In this document: in pieces, positions 16,886 to 26,178 of the stretch | Layout: each line of letters starts with the position of its first letter | Position numbering within the stretch: the first letter of the stretch is position 1 | Assembly: GCA_947627215.1 (NCBI GenBank) | Contig: CANQVD010000017.1 | Location: 1-64,000, forward strand | DNA: 64,000 nucleotides | Direction: 5' to 3' | From: an uncultured Eisenbergiella sp. | GTDB lineage: Bacteria > Bacillota > Clostridia > Lachnospirales > Lachnospiraceae | Position numbers and translations under genes: made by a program | Notes under the pieces: model-generated | Database searches by the model: none | The model's input: only the letters and a program-made list of their open reading frames with translations | What the model was told of the DNA's origin: nothing

Positions 16886-17593
16886 ATGCGAATACTGATC
16901 TGCGATGACGATCCTTTGACGATCGAACAACTGAAAGAATACTGCAAAGAGTTTTTTGATAGGATCCATGTGAAATGTCCGGAGCTGGCCTGTTTTTCCG
17001 ATGGGGAATCCTTATTGGCCGACAAAGGCGGAAAGGATATCCTTTTCCTGGATATCGAAATGCCCGGAATGAACGGCATTTACGTGGGAAATGAGCTGAA
17101 GCGGGCAAACAGCCGCATCATCATTTTTATCGTGACCTCTTATTCCGAATATCTGGATGAGGCCATGCGGTTTCAGGTATTCCGCTATCTGTCAAAGCCT
17201 GTGGATAAACAGCGGTTCTTCCGAAATATGAGAGACGCGGTGGAACGGTATCATACGATGACGGTCAAAATACCGGTGGAAACAAAACAGGGCGTACGCA
17301 CCCTTTCTGCCTCCGCCATCATCGCAGTAGAAGCGCAGGCCAGAAGCGTGATCGTACACACGACTCTGGGGGATCTCGCATCCGTCCATAACATGCAGTA
17401 CTGGCTGGGGCTGCTCCCGAAAAACTGTTTTTTCCAGACGCACCGCAGCTTCATCGTCAATTTTGAGCATGTCACGGATTTTGACCGTACCCTCGTCAAT
17501 CTGGCCGACGGTCAGCTCCGCGCTTATCTGACCAGGAGAAAATACAGCGCGTTCAAAGAAGCCTATCTTCTTTATCTGGAAAGCGCGAGGTGA
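16886..17593 (+). CDS. LytTR family response regulator (AgrA/VirR-like)
   Basis: The 235-residue regulator has a receiver domain (acidic pocket D7-D9, phospho-acceptor D56 in FLDIEMPG, Lys in LSKPVD) and a C-terminal LytTR DNA-binding domain from about residue 135 (HRSFIVNFEHV near the end). It is followed at once by a GHKL kinase gene. The two matching boxes at 16691-16710 and 16783-16802 are its likely binding sites. Confidence 0.92.
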   Translation: MRILICDDDPLTIEQLKEYCKEFFDRIHVKCPELACFSDGESLLADKGGKDILFLDIEMPGMNGIYVGNELKRANSRIIIFIVTSYSEYLDEAMRFQVFRYLSKPVDKQRFFRNMRDAVERYHTMTVKIPVETKQGVRTLSASAIIAVEAQARSVIVHTTLGDLASVHNMQYWLGLLPKNCFFQTHRSFIVNFEHVTDFDRTLVNLADGQLRAYLTRRKYSAFKEAYLLYLESAR

Positions 17594-17598
17594 ACCCA

Positions 17599-18915
17599 AT
17601 GAGCTGTTTGTTATTTTTTACTTTTCTGACGGAGGCCGTGATCCTGTGGCAGTATGCCTCCAACCTCTTTCCCGCCAGACGCAGGCCGTGGATGCGGTGC
17701 GCAATGCTTTCCGTTTTTTATCTCGCGATGTTTGCCGTATCCCTGCTGGAGCATGCATGGCTGAATATGACCTTATATTTTGTCCTGAACTTCGTTTTCC
17801 TGCTTGCCATGTATGACCTCAAATGGTATGCCGCGCTGTTTCATTCCGCCGTTCTGGCCGGTGTCATGGGGATGTGCGAGCTGACCGTGTACAGCACGAT
17901 CGAACGCTTTTCGCCCCATTTCCTTGCGGACCCCAGACGGCTTCAGAATGTGCTGCTCTTTGTCATTTTCAGCAAAATGCTGTTTTTCACCGTTGTATCT
18001 ATCCTGATCCGTTTATGGAAGGGACAGCAGGCATACGGTCGGCAGCATAACCGATCCGTCCTGCTTCTGATCTTCATTCCCGCGGCCTCCGTCTTTACCA
18101 TGCTTACCCTGGTGAGCGTCAGCGATTCCTTCCTGCTCTCTCCCGCTTTGGAAGGAATGGTCACTCTGAGCGCTTTTTTCCTGCTGATAAGCAACCTGCT
18201 CGTATTCGGCATCGATCAGTACAATCTGAAGAAAAATGTGGAATTCACACAGATGCAGCTACTGCTCCAGAAGGAGTCCAACGCCGCGGAATACTATGAA
18301 ATGCTCCGTCTGCAGAACGAAAACCAGCGTATCCTGATCCACGATATCAAGAAGCACCTGCATTCCATCGATATGCTGAACCGGCAGAAGGAGCATGATA
18401 AAATAGAGGCGTATCTGCACCAACTGATCCGTTCCTCCGACCTGCAAGAATCTGCCCGGCTGTGTGAGCATGACATGCTCAATTCCATTTTATGCCGCTA
18501 TATGCAGCAGTGCGCCGCCGACCGTATCGATCTTCACGCGGATATCCGGCGCGGAACGACAGACTTTATCGCCGACAATGATCTCACCTCACTGTTCTGC
18601 AATCTGCTCGACAATGCTGTGAAGGCGGCACAGGGCATCCCGGGAGCGTTTATTGAGATCGGCACGGGCAAAAAAGAAAAAACGCCGTTTACAGTCCTGA
18701 CAGTGATCAACTCCTGCCGGACGGATCCCTTCACAGAGGAAAACGGCGAGCCGACGATCCGGATACCCCGCAGCCATGATCACGGCTTCGGGCTGAAAAG
18801 CATCCGCAGGATCGTCTCCAAATACAGCGGGGATATGCAGATGTACTACGATCCCGACACGCTGACGTTCCATACGATCATCACATTAAAACGGGGGACC
18901 GCCGCAAAACCGTGA
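17599..18915 (+). CDS. Sensor histidine kinase, GHKL/AgrC-like
   Basis: The protein of about 438 residues has five or six membrane helices in the first 215 residues, a short coiled coil, a phospho-acceptor region with HDIKKHL, and a GHKL ATPase domain (DNDLTSLFCNLLDNAVKA, then GFGLKSI). An in-frame GTG at 17590 overlaps the regulator stop but lies within the AGGTGA ribosome site, so ATG 17599 is preferred. AgrC-like kinases usually sense peptides. No peptide precursor gene is visible nearby. Confidence 0.9.
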   Translation: MSCLLFFTFLTEAVILWQYASNLFPARRRPWMRCAMLSVFYLAMFAVSLLEHAWLNMTLYFVLNFVFLLAMYDLKWYAALFHSAVLAGVMGMCELTVYSTIERFSPHFLADPRRLQNVLLFVIFSKMLFFTVVSILIRLWKGQQAYGRQHNRSVLLLIFIPAASVFTMLTLVSVSDSFLLSPALEGMVTLSAFFLLISNLLVFGIDQYNLKKNVEFTQMQLLLQKESNAAEYYEMLRLQNENQRILIHDIKKHLHSIDMLNRQKEHDKIEAYLHQLIRSSDLQESARLCEHDMLNSILCRYMQQCAADRIDLHADIRRGTTDFIADNDLTSLFCNLLDNAVKAAQGIPGAFIEIGTGKKEKTPFTVLTVINSCRTDPFTEENGEPTIRIPRSHDHGFGLKSIRRIVSKYSGDMQMYYDPDTLTFHTIITLKRGTAAKP

Positions 18916-18980
18916 GCGATCCCCTCATAGAACAGCGGCCTCCATTTCGGCCCTGGCCGCAGGTCTGTTCTGTTTTCTGT

Positions 18981-19078
18981 CGCTTTTTCACCGCCGGCAC
19001 CAGGCCACCCAGCGGCTCCAATGTCCCGTCACTTCTTCACCGCCAGCACCAGACCTCCCAGCGGCTCCAGCGTCCCAT
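18981..19078. repeat. Imperfect 49-bp tandem duplication at the 3' end of the GH42 gene
   Basis: Bases 18981-19029 and 19030-19078 are close copies (both contain CCAGCGGCTCCA). The second covers the last codons of the beta-galactosidase; the first lies just past its stop. The period is not a multiple of three, so the outer copy is out of frame. It looks like a short duplication that reset the C terminus. Confidence 0.7.
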
Positions 19079-21047
19079 CCGCGCTGCCGTACAGCATTTC
19101 GCCGTCGGGGAGCGCGAGCGATACGGATCCTTCGGAAAAATTCTGGGCGAAGATAAACGTGTACTCCTCCGTCTCCCGGCTGGTCACTTCCACGCCGTCC
19201 GGGATCTCTCCCGGCAGGATCCCGGAAAGTCCCGCTTCTTTTGCCAGCTTCCGGTAGAGATCGTCATAGAATTCCTGACAAGCCCCCGCGCAGAGATACC
19301 AGGCGCTGCCGCTGCCGTAGGAATTGTGCAGCAGGGCGGGCTGTCCGGCATAGAAATCCTTTCCGTATACCATCAGCGTCTCCGCCGTCTTCGGCTTCAC
19401 CAGATCGCAGAAATATTTCACCGGATAGCGTTCCCGCATCCCCGTCAGCCCGTCTTTCGCCAGGCAGATCTCGTTTTCCTCCCAGTCATAGAGCGCGTCC
19501 AGCTCCTCGCTGCGCAGGCCGAACACATCCATCAGCCCGTGAGGCGTGCCGCCCAGGAAACAGCGGTCATTCTCATCCACCACGCCGCTCCAGTATGTCA
19601 TCACGAAGATGCCGCCCTTTTCCACAAAGGAACGCACCCTTTCAGCGAAGCCCTCATGGAACAGGTACTGCATCGGCGCGGTCACCAGCTTATAGCCGTC
19701 CAGCGCACAGCTCTGGTCCGCGAAATCCACGTTCATGCCCAGCCTGCGCAGCGCCCGGTAGGCCCCGGACGCGCACTCCAGGCTCAGACGGCGCATGCCC
19801 TCATTGCGCGGCCCCCAGGAGCCCTCCATGGCCCAGAGGTTCTCCCAGTCGTAGAGCACCGCGGCCTCCGCCTTCGTCCCGGCGCCGGACACCCGGCCCA
19901 GGCGTTCCAGCATATCGCCGGTTTCGCACACTTCCCGGAAGATGCGGGTATCGTTTCCGTCGTAATGATCCAGCACCGCGCCGTGAAACTTTTCTTCGCC
20001 GCCCCGGCTCTTGCGCATCTGAAAATACAGCGCGCCGTCCGCGCCGTGGGCGATGCTCTGCAGGGACGCGGCCCGCACCAGGCCGGGCCGTTTCAGCCGG
20101 CTGACGCCCTGCCAGTTGGTGGCGCCCGGACAGGATTCCATCATCAGGAACGGCTTTTTCTTCAAGCTGCGGATCACATCGTGCCAGAACGCCGTGCGCT
20201 GTGCGGTCTCCTTCCGCTCGCGTTTGTCCCAGGCGGGATAGTTGTCCCAGGACACCGCATCGACCTTTTTCGCCATCCTGAAATAGTCGATGCCGCCGAA
20301 ATAATACATCATATTGACCACGGTCGGCTTGTCCGAACCGGCCGCACGGATCGCCGCGATCTCCTGTTCCATGAAATCGACGGTCTGATCCGAAACGAAC
20401 CGTTTCCAGTCCAGACTCAGCCCCATGATCGAATACTCCCCGATGGAGGAGGGACTTTCCACCTGGGAAAAGCTGTCGTAGGTATGGCTCCAGAAAGCGG
20501 TGCACCAGGCATCGTTCAGTGCCTGAACGGTGCCGTATTTTCTCTCCAGCCAGCCCTGAAAGGCCTTCTGGCAGAGCGGACAGTGGCATTCCCCGCCGTA
20601 TTCGTTGGAAATATGCCACAGCTTCACCGCCGGATGCGCGCCGAAGCGGGCCGCCAGGCGGGTGTCGATCTGCCGCACCTTCTCCCGATAGGCCGGAGAG
20701 GTCATGCAGTGATTGTGCCGGGTACCGAACAGCATCCTTTGCCGCTTCTCGTTGACCCGCAGCACCTCGGGATACCGGTCCGCCAGCCAGTGGGGCCGGG
20801 CGCCGGAGGGCGTGGCCAAAATGACGCTGATCCCGTTGGCATACAGCCGATCGATGATCGCCTCCAGCCACTCAAAATGATATTCCCCGTCCTTCGGCTC
20901 CAGCTTCGACCAGGAGAACACGCCCAGCGTCACGGTATTGATCTTCGCTTCCCGGAAGCGTTCGATATCCGTATCGAACACCTCCGGCATGTCCAGCCAC
21001 TGTTCCGGATTGTAATCACCGCCGTGCATCAAATATCCGTCGCGCAT
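19029..21047 (-). CDS. Beta-galactosidase, glycoside hydrolase family 42
   Basis: The 672-residue cytoplasmic enzyme releases terminal beta-galactosides. The acid/base is E149 in WHISNEYGG and the nucleophile is E304 in LMMESCPG. Cysteines at about 114, 154, 156 and 159 match the zinc site of many GH42 enzymes. Domain order (TIM barrel, trimerisation domain with FVEKGG, short beta domain) and length are normal. It starts 12 bp after ahcY, so it is probably co-transcribed with it, an odd pairing. A 49-bp duplication sits at the end of the gene. Confidence 0.93.
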   Translation of the reverse strand: MRDGYLMHGGDYNPEQWLDMPEVFDTDIERFREAKINTVTLGVFSWSKLEPKDGEYHFEWLEAIIDRLYANGISVILATPSGARPHWLADRYPEVLRVNEKRQRMLFGTRHNHCMTSPAYREKVRQIDTRLAARFGAHPAVKLWHISNEYGGECHCPLCQKAFQGWLERKYGTVQALNDAWCTAFWSHTYDSFSQVESPSSIGEYSIMGLSLDWKRFVSDQTVDFMEQEIAAIRAAGSDKPTVVNMMYYFGGIDYFRMAKKVDAVSWDNYPAWDKRERKETAQRTAFWHDVIRSLKKKPFLMMESCPGATNWQGVSRLKRPGLVRAASLQSIAHGADGALYFQMRKSRGGEEKFHGAVLDHYDGNDTRIFREVCETGDMLERLGRVSGAGTKAEAAVLYDWENLWAMEGSWGPRNEGMRRLSLECASGAYRALRRLGMNVDFADQSCALDGYKLVTAPMQYLFHEGFAERVRSFVEKGGIFVMTYWSGVVDENDRCFLGGTPHGLMDVFGLRSEELDALYDWEENEICLAKDGLTGMRERYPVKYFCDLVKPKTAETLMVYGKDFYAGQPALLHNSYGSGSAWYLCAGACQEFYDDLYRKLAKEAGLSGILPGEIPDGVEVTSRETEEYTFIFAQNFSEGSVSLALPDGEMLYGSADGTLEPLGGLVLAVKK

Positions 21048-21059
21048 TCCTCTTCCCTC

Positions 21060-22307
21060 TCAGACCAGCGACTTGTTCAGATACGCTTCCTGCTCCGGGG
21101 TCAGCACATCGATGTGCTTGCCCAGAAATGCCAGCTTCCTGGCCGCCACATCCTCGTCCACGACGCGGGGCACGTCGATCAGCTTTTCCGTCAGCTCGCT
21201 GCCGTGCTCCACCAGGTATTTGGCGGAAAGGGCCTGGATCGCGAAACTCATGTCCATGATCTCCGCCGGATGACCGTCGCCGCAGGCCAGATTCACCAGA
21301 CGGCCTTCGCCCAGCACGAAGATCCAGCGGCCGTTCGGCAGCCGGTAGCCCATGATATTATGGCGCATTTCTCTGGATTCCACCGCGATCTCCCGCAGTC
21401 TCGCCATGTCGATCTCGCAGTCGAAATGGCCCGCGTTGCTTAAGATCGCGCCGTCCTTCATCTCGGCGAAATCCTCCTCGTCGATCACCTTGTCGCAGCC
21501 GGTCACGGTCACGAAGAAGTCGCCCAGCTTCGCCGCTTCCTTCATGGGCATCACTTCGAAGCCGTCCATCACGGCCTCGATGGCCTTCACGGGGTTGACC
21601 TCGGTGACGATGACCTTGGCGCCCAGCCCCTTGGCGCGCATGGCGACGCCCTTGCCGCACCAGCCGTAGCCAGCCACCACCACGTTCTTGCCCGCCACGA
21701 TCAGGTTGGTGGTGCGCATGATGCCGTCCCATACGGACTGGCCCGTGCCGTAGCGGTTGTCAAAGAAATGCTTACAGTCCGCGTTGTTCACCCGCACCAT
21801 GGGGAAGCGAAGCTGTCCGGCCCGGTTCATGGCCTCCAGCCGGATGATGCCGGTGGTGGTCTCCTCGCAGCCGCCGATGATGGCCGGGATCAGGTGCGTC
21901 AGCTCCGTGTGCACCATATGTACCAGATCGCCGCCGTCGTCGATGATGATATTGGGGCCCGCCTCCAGCACCGCGCGGATATGGCGGTTGTACTCCTCCT
22001 CCGTGGCGCCGTACCAGGCGTGCACCTCCAGCCCCGCCTTCACCAGCGCCGCCGCCACATCGTCCTGCGTGGACAGGGGGTTGGAACCGGTCACGTACAT
22101 TTCCGCGCCGCCGGCCGCCAGCACCTTGCACAGATAGGCGGTCTTGGCCTCCAGATGCACGGAAAGGGCGATCTTCTTCCCGGCGAAGGGCTTCGTCTGC
22201 GAAAACTCCGCTTCCAGCGTCCGGAGCAGATCACAGTTCCTCCTGACCCACTCGATCTTTTGTTCGCCGGATCCGGCCAGCTTGATGTCTCTGATCTCAC
22301 TGCTCAT
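21060..22307 (-). CDS. ahcY: Adenosylhomocysteinase (S-adenosylhomocysteine hydrolase)
   Basis: The 415-residue NAD-dependent enzyme splits S-adenosylhomocysteine into adenosine and homocysteine, clearing the by-product of methylation. Substrate-domain motifs include LSVHLEAKTA and DDGGDLVHMVH. The Rossmann site is VAGYGWCGKGVAMRAKG. The C terminus ends in LTPEQEAYLNKSLV and lacks the long Lys/Tyr tail of animal enzymes, as in short bacterial and archaeal forms. It has its own promoter at 22392-22420. No SAH riboswitch is recognisable in the leader. Confidence 0.94.
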   Translation of the reverse strand: MSSEIRDIKLAGSGEQKIEWVRRNCDLLRTLEAEFSQTKPFAGKKIALSVHLEAKTAYLCKVLAAGGAEMYVTGSNPLSTQDDVAAALVKAGLEVHAWYGATEEEYNRHIRAVLEAGPNIIIDDGGDLVHMVHTELTHLIPAIIGGCEETTTGIIRLEAMNRAGQLRFPMVRVNNADCKHFFDNRYGTGQSVWDGIMRTTNLIVAGKNVVVAGYGWCGKGVAMRAKGLGAKVIVTEVNPVKAIEAVMDGFEVMPMKEAAKLGDFFVTVTGCDKVIDEEDFAEMKDGAILSNAGHFDCEIDMARLREIAVESREMRHNIMGYRLPNGRWIFVLGEGRLVNLACGDGHPAEIMDMSFAIQALSAKYLVEHGSELTEKLIDVPRVVDEDVAARKLAFLGKHIDVLTPEQEAYLNKSLV

Positions 22308-22391
22308 ACTTTTTCTCCATTCTGCCGCTCCTGCGGCTCTAAAGTGTGATGGCGGCGTATCTGCGCCGCCGTTTCGATCAGCCGAATTTTT

Positions 22392-22420
22392 ATTAGAGTG
22401 TTGGTCGTCTGCCCTGTCAA
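22392..22420 (-). promoter_or_regulatory. Promoter of the ahcY-GH42 operon
   Basis: On the minus strand TTGACA (complement 22415-22420), a 17-bp spacer and TCTAAT (complement 22392-22397) form a near-consensus promoter. The leader of about 80 nt contains a GGCGGCG hairpin at 22351-22370 without a T-run. Confidence 0.75.
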
Positions 22421-22497
22421 CACTGCTGCGCTCATTCCCGGGAAACGCCGGACGGCCGTCCGCGTTCCCCGGTCTATGTATTTTGAAACGGACCGCG

Positions 22498-23457
22498 TCA
22501 TGCGATCACGTTGCGCTCCCTTCCTTCCAGAAACGCCTCGATGTTCAGGCAGGTCTCCGTCACGCAGCGGGTGCGCGCCTCCACGCTGGCCCAGGCCATA
22601 TGGGGCGTAAGCTGCAAAAGCCCCGCGTCCTTCAACGTCGTCAGCTTTTCGTCCGCGTCCACCGGCTCTTTTTCGAACACATCGATACCGGCCCCGCGGA
22701 TCTGTCCGCTCACCAGCGCCTGATACAGCGCGTTTCCGTCCACCACCGGCCCTCGGGCCACGTTGATCAGGATGGCGCTGCGCTTCATCTTCGCGAACGC
22801 CTCCGCGTTCATCAGGTGGCGGGTGCGTTCGCTCAGAGGACAGTGCAGGGAAAGCACGTCCGAACGCGCCAGCAGCTCATCGAATTCCACCCGCTCGTAT
22901 TCGGTGCAGGTGCTGTGCCCGGACGCCGAATAGAAAATGACGTGACAGCCCAGCGCCTCCGCCGCTCTGGCGACCTTCTGCCCGATGGTGCCCATGCCCA
23001 CGATGCCCCAGGTCCTGCCCTCCAGCTCGTAGTAGGTCTTCTCAAAATGGGAGAACCGCTCCTGCGCCGCATACGCGCCGGACTTCACGTAATTGTCATA
23101 ATAGGGCAGGTTCTCCAGCACGGAAAGCGCCAGCGCGACGGTATGCTGCGCCACCGCCGCCGTGGAATACCTGCGCACGTTCACCACCCGGATGCTCCTG
23201 CTTTTGCAGTACCCGATATCCACGTTGTCATAGCCGGTGGCGAACTCGCAGATCAGCTTCACATGGGAAGCGTCCTTCAGCGACGCTTCGTTGATGAGAT
23301 TTTTGTTCACCACGATGATATCGGCGTCCGCCACGCGCTCCGCCACCAGCTCATTGGACGTGCTGTTGTAAAAATCCACCTGGCCGTACCGCTTCATGCC
23401 CTCGACGGAAACGTCCTCTCCCACGCTGGTCCTGTCCAAAACTACGATCTTCATCAT
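22498..23457 (-). CDS. D-isomer-specific 2-hydroxyacid dehydrogenase
   Basis: The 319-residue NAD-dependent enzyme has GMGTIGQKVARAAEALG for NAD binding, the catalytic Arg in INVARGPVV, Glu in GIDVFEKEP and His in TPHMAW. It interconverts a 2-oxoacid and a D-2-hydroxyacid. A D-lactate dehydrogenase or hydroxypyruvate reductase role cannot be separated here. ATG 23457 or 23454 follows GGAG; the longer frame to 23538 overlaps pgi and lacks a ribosome site. It lies 43 bp after pgi on the same strand. Confidence 0.88.
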   Translation of the reverse strand: MMKIVVLDRTSVGEDVSVEGMKRYGQVDFYNSTSNELVAERVADADIIVVNKNLINEASLKDASHVKLICEFATGYDNVDIGYCKSRSIRVVNVRRYSTAAVAQHTVALALSVLENLPYYDNYVKSGAYAAQERFSHFEKTYYELEGRTWGIVGMGTIGQKVARAAEALGCHVIFYSASGHSTCTEYERVEFDELLARSDVLSLHCPLSERTRHLMNAEAFAKMKRSAILINVARGPVVDGNALYQALVSGQIRGAGIDVFEKEPVDADEKLTTLKDAGLLQLTPHMAWASVEARTRCVTETCLNIEAFLEGRERNVIA

Positions 23458-23500
23458 ATACTCTCCGGTCTTTTTGCGCCTCGTCTGCGCCTTCGCGCTC

Positions 23501-24850
23501 TCACAGCCTGGCCAGCAGCGCTTCCCGCGCCTCCTCATAGCCGGGCTTGCCCAGCAGCGCGAACATGTTCTTCTTGTAGCTCTCCACGCCGGGCTGATTG
23601 AACGGGTTCACGCCCAGCAGATAGCCGCTGACGCCGCAGGCGAACTCGAAGAAGTAGAACAGTTGGCCCAGATAAAACTCGCTCACCTCCGGCACATGGA
23701 TGACGAAGTTGGGCACCTGGCCGTCCGTGTGCGCCAGGATCGTGCCGTTCATGGCGCTCTTATTGACGAAATCCACGCTCTTGCCCGCCAGATAGTTCAG
23801 GCCGTCCAGATCCACGGGCTCCTCCCCGATCAGGATCTCTTCCCTCGACTTTTCGATATCGATGACCGTCTCGAACATGATCCGCGCGCCGTCCTGGATG
23901 AACTGCCCCATGGAATGCAGATCCGTGGTCAGATCCACACTGGCCGGGAAGATGCCGCGCTGATCCTTGCCCTCGCTCTCGCCGTAGAGCTGCTTCCACC
24001 ATTCGGAAACATAATGGACGGCGGGCTCATAGTTGGCCAGGATCTCCACGCTCTTGCCCTTCCGGAGCATAATGTTGCGCAGCGCCGCGTACAGCAGCGC
24101 GTCATTCTCTTCAAAAGGCATCTCCAGCGCCATCTTCCTGCCGCTGGCCGCGCCCTCCATCAGCGCCGTGATATCGGCGCCGCTGACCGCGATGGGAAGC
24201 AGCCCCACGGCCGTCAGGACGGAAAAACGCCCGCCCACGTCGTCGGGCACCACGAAGGTCTGATAGCCCTCCTCGTCCGCCACCTTCTTCAGGGAGCCCT
24301 TCGCCCGGTCCGTGGTGGCGTAGATGCGGCCCGCCGCTTCCTTCTTGCCGTATTTCTTCTCCAGCATCGCCTTGAACACGCGGAACGCGATGGCGGGCTC
24401 CGTGGTGGTGCCGGACTTGGAGATCATGTTGATGGAGAAATCCCGGTCTCCGATCACGTCCATCAGATGCTTCACATAGGTGGAACTGATGGAATTGCCC
24501 ACGAAATAGATCTCGGGCGTCCCGCGGACAGACTTGTCCACCATATTGTAGAAGCTGTGCCGCAGAAATTCGACGGCCGCCCGGGCGCCCAGATAGGAAC
24601 CGCCGATGCCGATCACCAGAAGCACCTCGGAATCGCTGCGGATCTTCTCCGCCGCCGCCAGGATGCGCGAAAACTCTTCTTTGTCATAGTTCACAGGCAG
24701 ATCGATCCAGCCCAGGAAGTCGCTGCCCGCGCCGGTTCGGGATAACAGCAGCTCTTTCGCGTTCTCAACCTGTCCCTTCATGTTCTCCACCTCGTGCGCG
24801 CTGACGAAGGGAGCCGCCTTGTCGTAATCAAACGTAACCTTGCTCATCAT
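23501..24850 (-). CDS. pgi: Glucose-6-phosphate isomerase
   Basis: The 449-residue glycolytic enzyme interconverts glucose-6-phosphate and fructose-6-phosphate. Two sugar isomerase (SIS) domains are present, with [21 protein letters not shown] and the C-terminal [16 protein letters not shown]. This is the short form typical of Firmicutes. Two adjacent ATGs (24850, 24847) follow a GAGAGGG site. The 222 bp upstream contain AT-rich promoter-like sequence but no clear consensus pair. Confidence 0.95.
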   Translation of the reverse strand: MMSKVTFDYDKAAPFVSAHEVENMKGQVENAKELLLSRTGAGSDFLGWIDLPVNYDKEEFSRILAAAEKIRSDSEVLLVIGIGGSYLGARAAVEFLRHSFYNMVDKSVRGTPEIYFVGNSISSTYVKHLMDVIGDRDFSINMISKSGTTTEPAIAFRVFKAMLEKKYGKKEAAGRIYATTDRAKGSLKKVADEEGYQTFVVPDDVGGRFSVLTAVGLLPIAVSGADITALMEGAASGRKMALEMPFEENDALLYAALRNIMLRKGKSVEILANYEPAVHYVSEWWKQLYGESEGKDQRGIFPASVDLTTDLHSMGQFIQDGARIMFETVIDIEKSREEILIGEEPVDLDGLNYLAGKSVDFVNKSAMNGTILAHTDGQVPNFVIHVPEVSEFYLGQLFYFFEFACGVSGYLLGVNPFNQPGVESYKKNMFALLGKPGYEEAREALLARL

Positions 24851-25072
24851 AACCCTCTCATTTCCGCGCCGTCCCGCACCCGTTCCTGCCGGAATGCGCG
24901 GCGCTGCATCATTTTGTACCTGTTTTACTGTTTATATATAGTATCATATTGTAACGCTGTCTCCAGTGTAGCAAAATTGGCCGGTAATTTCAAGGAATTA
25001 CTCGCATTTTCTGCATCGGCCCCGGTTATCGGTCCCTTTTGGAAGAACCCCCGGCGCGGCAGCGCATCGGCA

Positions 25073-25705
25073 TCAGGCCAGAAATTCCTCCAGCAAAATC
25101 TCCAGCTCGTTCTTTTTCCCGTCCGGCTCCGCCTGCCCTCCGGCGGCCCGCTCCTCCTCCGCCTCCAGATAACTGCTGTCCCGACGGACGCTCCGGATGC
25201 GCTCCGTCATCCGGTTTTCCAGAAAGTCCGTCATGACGGTCTGAAGCTCCTGCCGACGTCCCGCCACGTCGATCAGGCCGGATACGGAAAAATGCAGATA
25301 CAGCGTCAGACAGGCCAGCAGATAATAGGGCAGAACCTGCCGCAGCGTTTCCCCGCCGGCAATTCCCAGACACGCCCCGGCCCCGCAGGAAAAAACCGCC
25401 AGCAAAAGGCACTGCCCGGAGAGCAGGTCCAGCGTCCGCAGGCGCATCCGTCCCACCCGAAGTCCTCTGAGAGCCCTGTCCACAAATACGCCCACGTTCA
25501 TGACGCCGCCGTTGAGCTCGTAATAATTTTGAAATTTCAGCTTACACTGCTTCAGGAAGCGGTTTCCGGAGGCCGACATATTCTCCGCCTCCGCGATCAG
25601 CCGTTTCAGCGTCACGCCCGCCGCCAGCCTGCATACGATACTTAAGAACAGCCAGACGACGGCCGCCGCCGTGAAAAAAGCGTGTCCCTCCAGAAACATC
25701 CGCAT
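25073..25705 (-). CDS. Hypothetical membrane protein
   Basis: The 210-residue protein is not recognised. It has an N-terminal hydrophobic segment (about 8-30), a basic region with FLKQCKLKFQNYY, two central hydrophobic stretches (about 95-115 and 125-145) and a charged tail rich in Glu and Arg. Alternating membrane and charged parts with a cytoplasmic coil suggest an integral membrane protein. It reads away from the TSCPD gene. Codon use matches neighbours and no broken features are seen. Confidence 0.65.
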   Translation of the reverse strand: MRMFLEGHAFFTAAAVVWLFLSIVCRLAAGVTLKRLIAEAENMSASGNRFLKQCKLKFQNYYELNGGVMNVGVFVDRALRGLRVGRMRLRTLDLLSGQCLLLAVFSCGAGACLGIAGGETLRQVLPYYLLACLTLYLHFSVSGLIDVAGRRQELQTVMTDFLENRMTERIRSVRRDSSYLEAEEERAAGGQAEPDGKKNELEILLEEFLA

Positions 25706-25841
25706 GAAAATCCCTCCCCGTTTTTTACTCCCGGCAGTACCGTCCGGGTGAATTTCAGTATAAAACCGGGGCAGTCCCGAAACAATCCCCTCCGGGACAG
25801 TTTCAATTTACATTTTCCGCCTTTCTTTTTCATAAAAAAAC

Positions 25842-25850
25842 TGATATAAT
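25842..25850 (+). promoter_or_regulatory. Extended -10 promoter for the TSCPD-murG unit
   Basis: TGATATAAT (25842-25850) is a perfect extended -10 element; the -35 region is poor. A strong AAGGAGG site precedes the TSCPD start at 25898. Confidence 0.55.
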
Positions 25851-25897
25851 CCCTTTAGCGACAACGTGTATCCGTTTTCGACAAGGAGGAAAATGCG

Positions 25898-26143
25898 ATG
25901 AGATACAAAACAAGCGGTACCTGTTCCACTGCCATCGATATCGAAATGGACGGCGACATGATCCGTTCCGTCAGCTTTACCGGCGGCTGCAACGGCAATC
26001 TGAAGGGCATCTGCAGCCTGGTGGCCGGCATGAAGGCCCAGGACGCCATCAGCCGTCTGAAGGGCATCCGGTGCGGCTTCAAGCCCACCTCCTGTCCGGA
26101 CCAACTGGCACAGGCGCTGGAGTCCATCGTGGCCGGACAGTAA
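25898..26143 (+). CDS. TSCPD domain protein (TIGR03905 type)
   Basis: The 81-residue protein ends with the signature PTSCPDQLAQAL and carries a matching CNGNLKGI segment, as in the TSCPD family found alone and at the end of ribonucleotide reductases. Three conserved cysteines (about 9, 30 and 37) plus the TSCPD cysteine could bind metal. The standalone function is not known. It lies 35 bp before murG in the same direction. Confidence 0.88.
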   Translation: MRYKTSGTCSTAIDIEMDGDMIRSVSFTGGCNGNLKGICSLVAGMKAQDAISRLKGIRCGFKPTSCPDQLAQALESIVAGQ

Positions 26144-26178
26144 AACAGAGACATCAGAACCGGGGAGGCATCCTGTTG

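Noticed and set aside
18912-21443. 843-codon open frame on the plus strand opposite the GH42 and ahcY genes
   Set aside because: It is the antisense shadow of two clear enzymes in GC-rich DNA; its translation is rich in His, Arg and Pro and has no recognisable domain.
22308-22420. SAH riboswitch before ahcY
   Set aside because: The leader has a simple GC hairpin but not the conserved SAH aptamer sequence I know.
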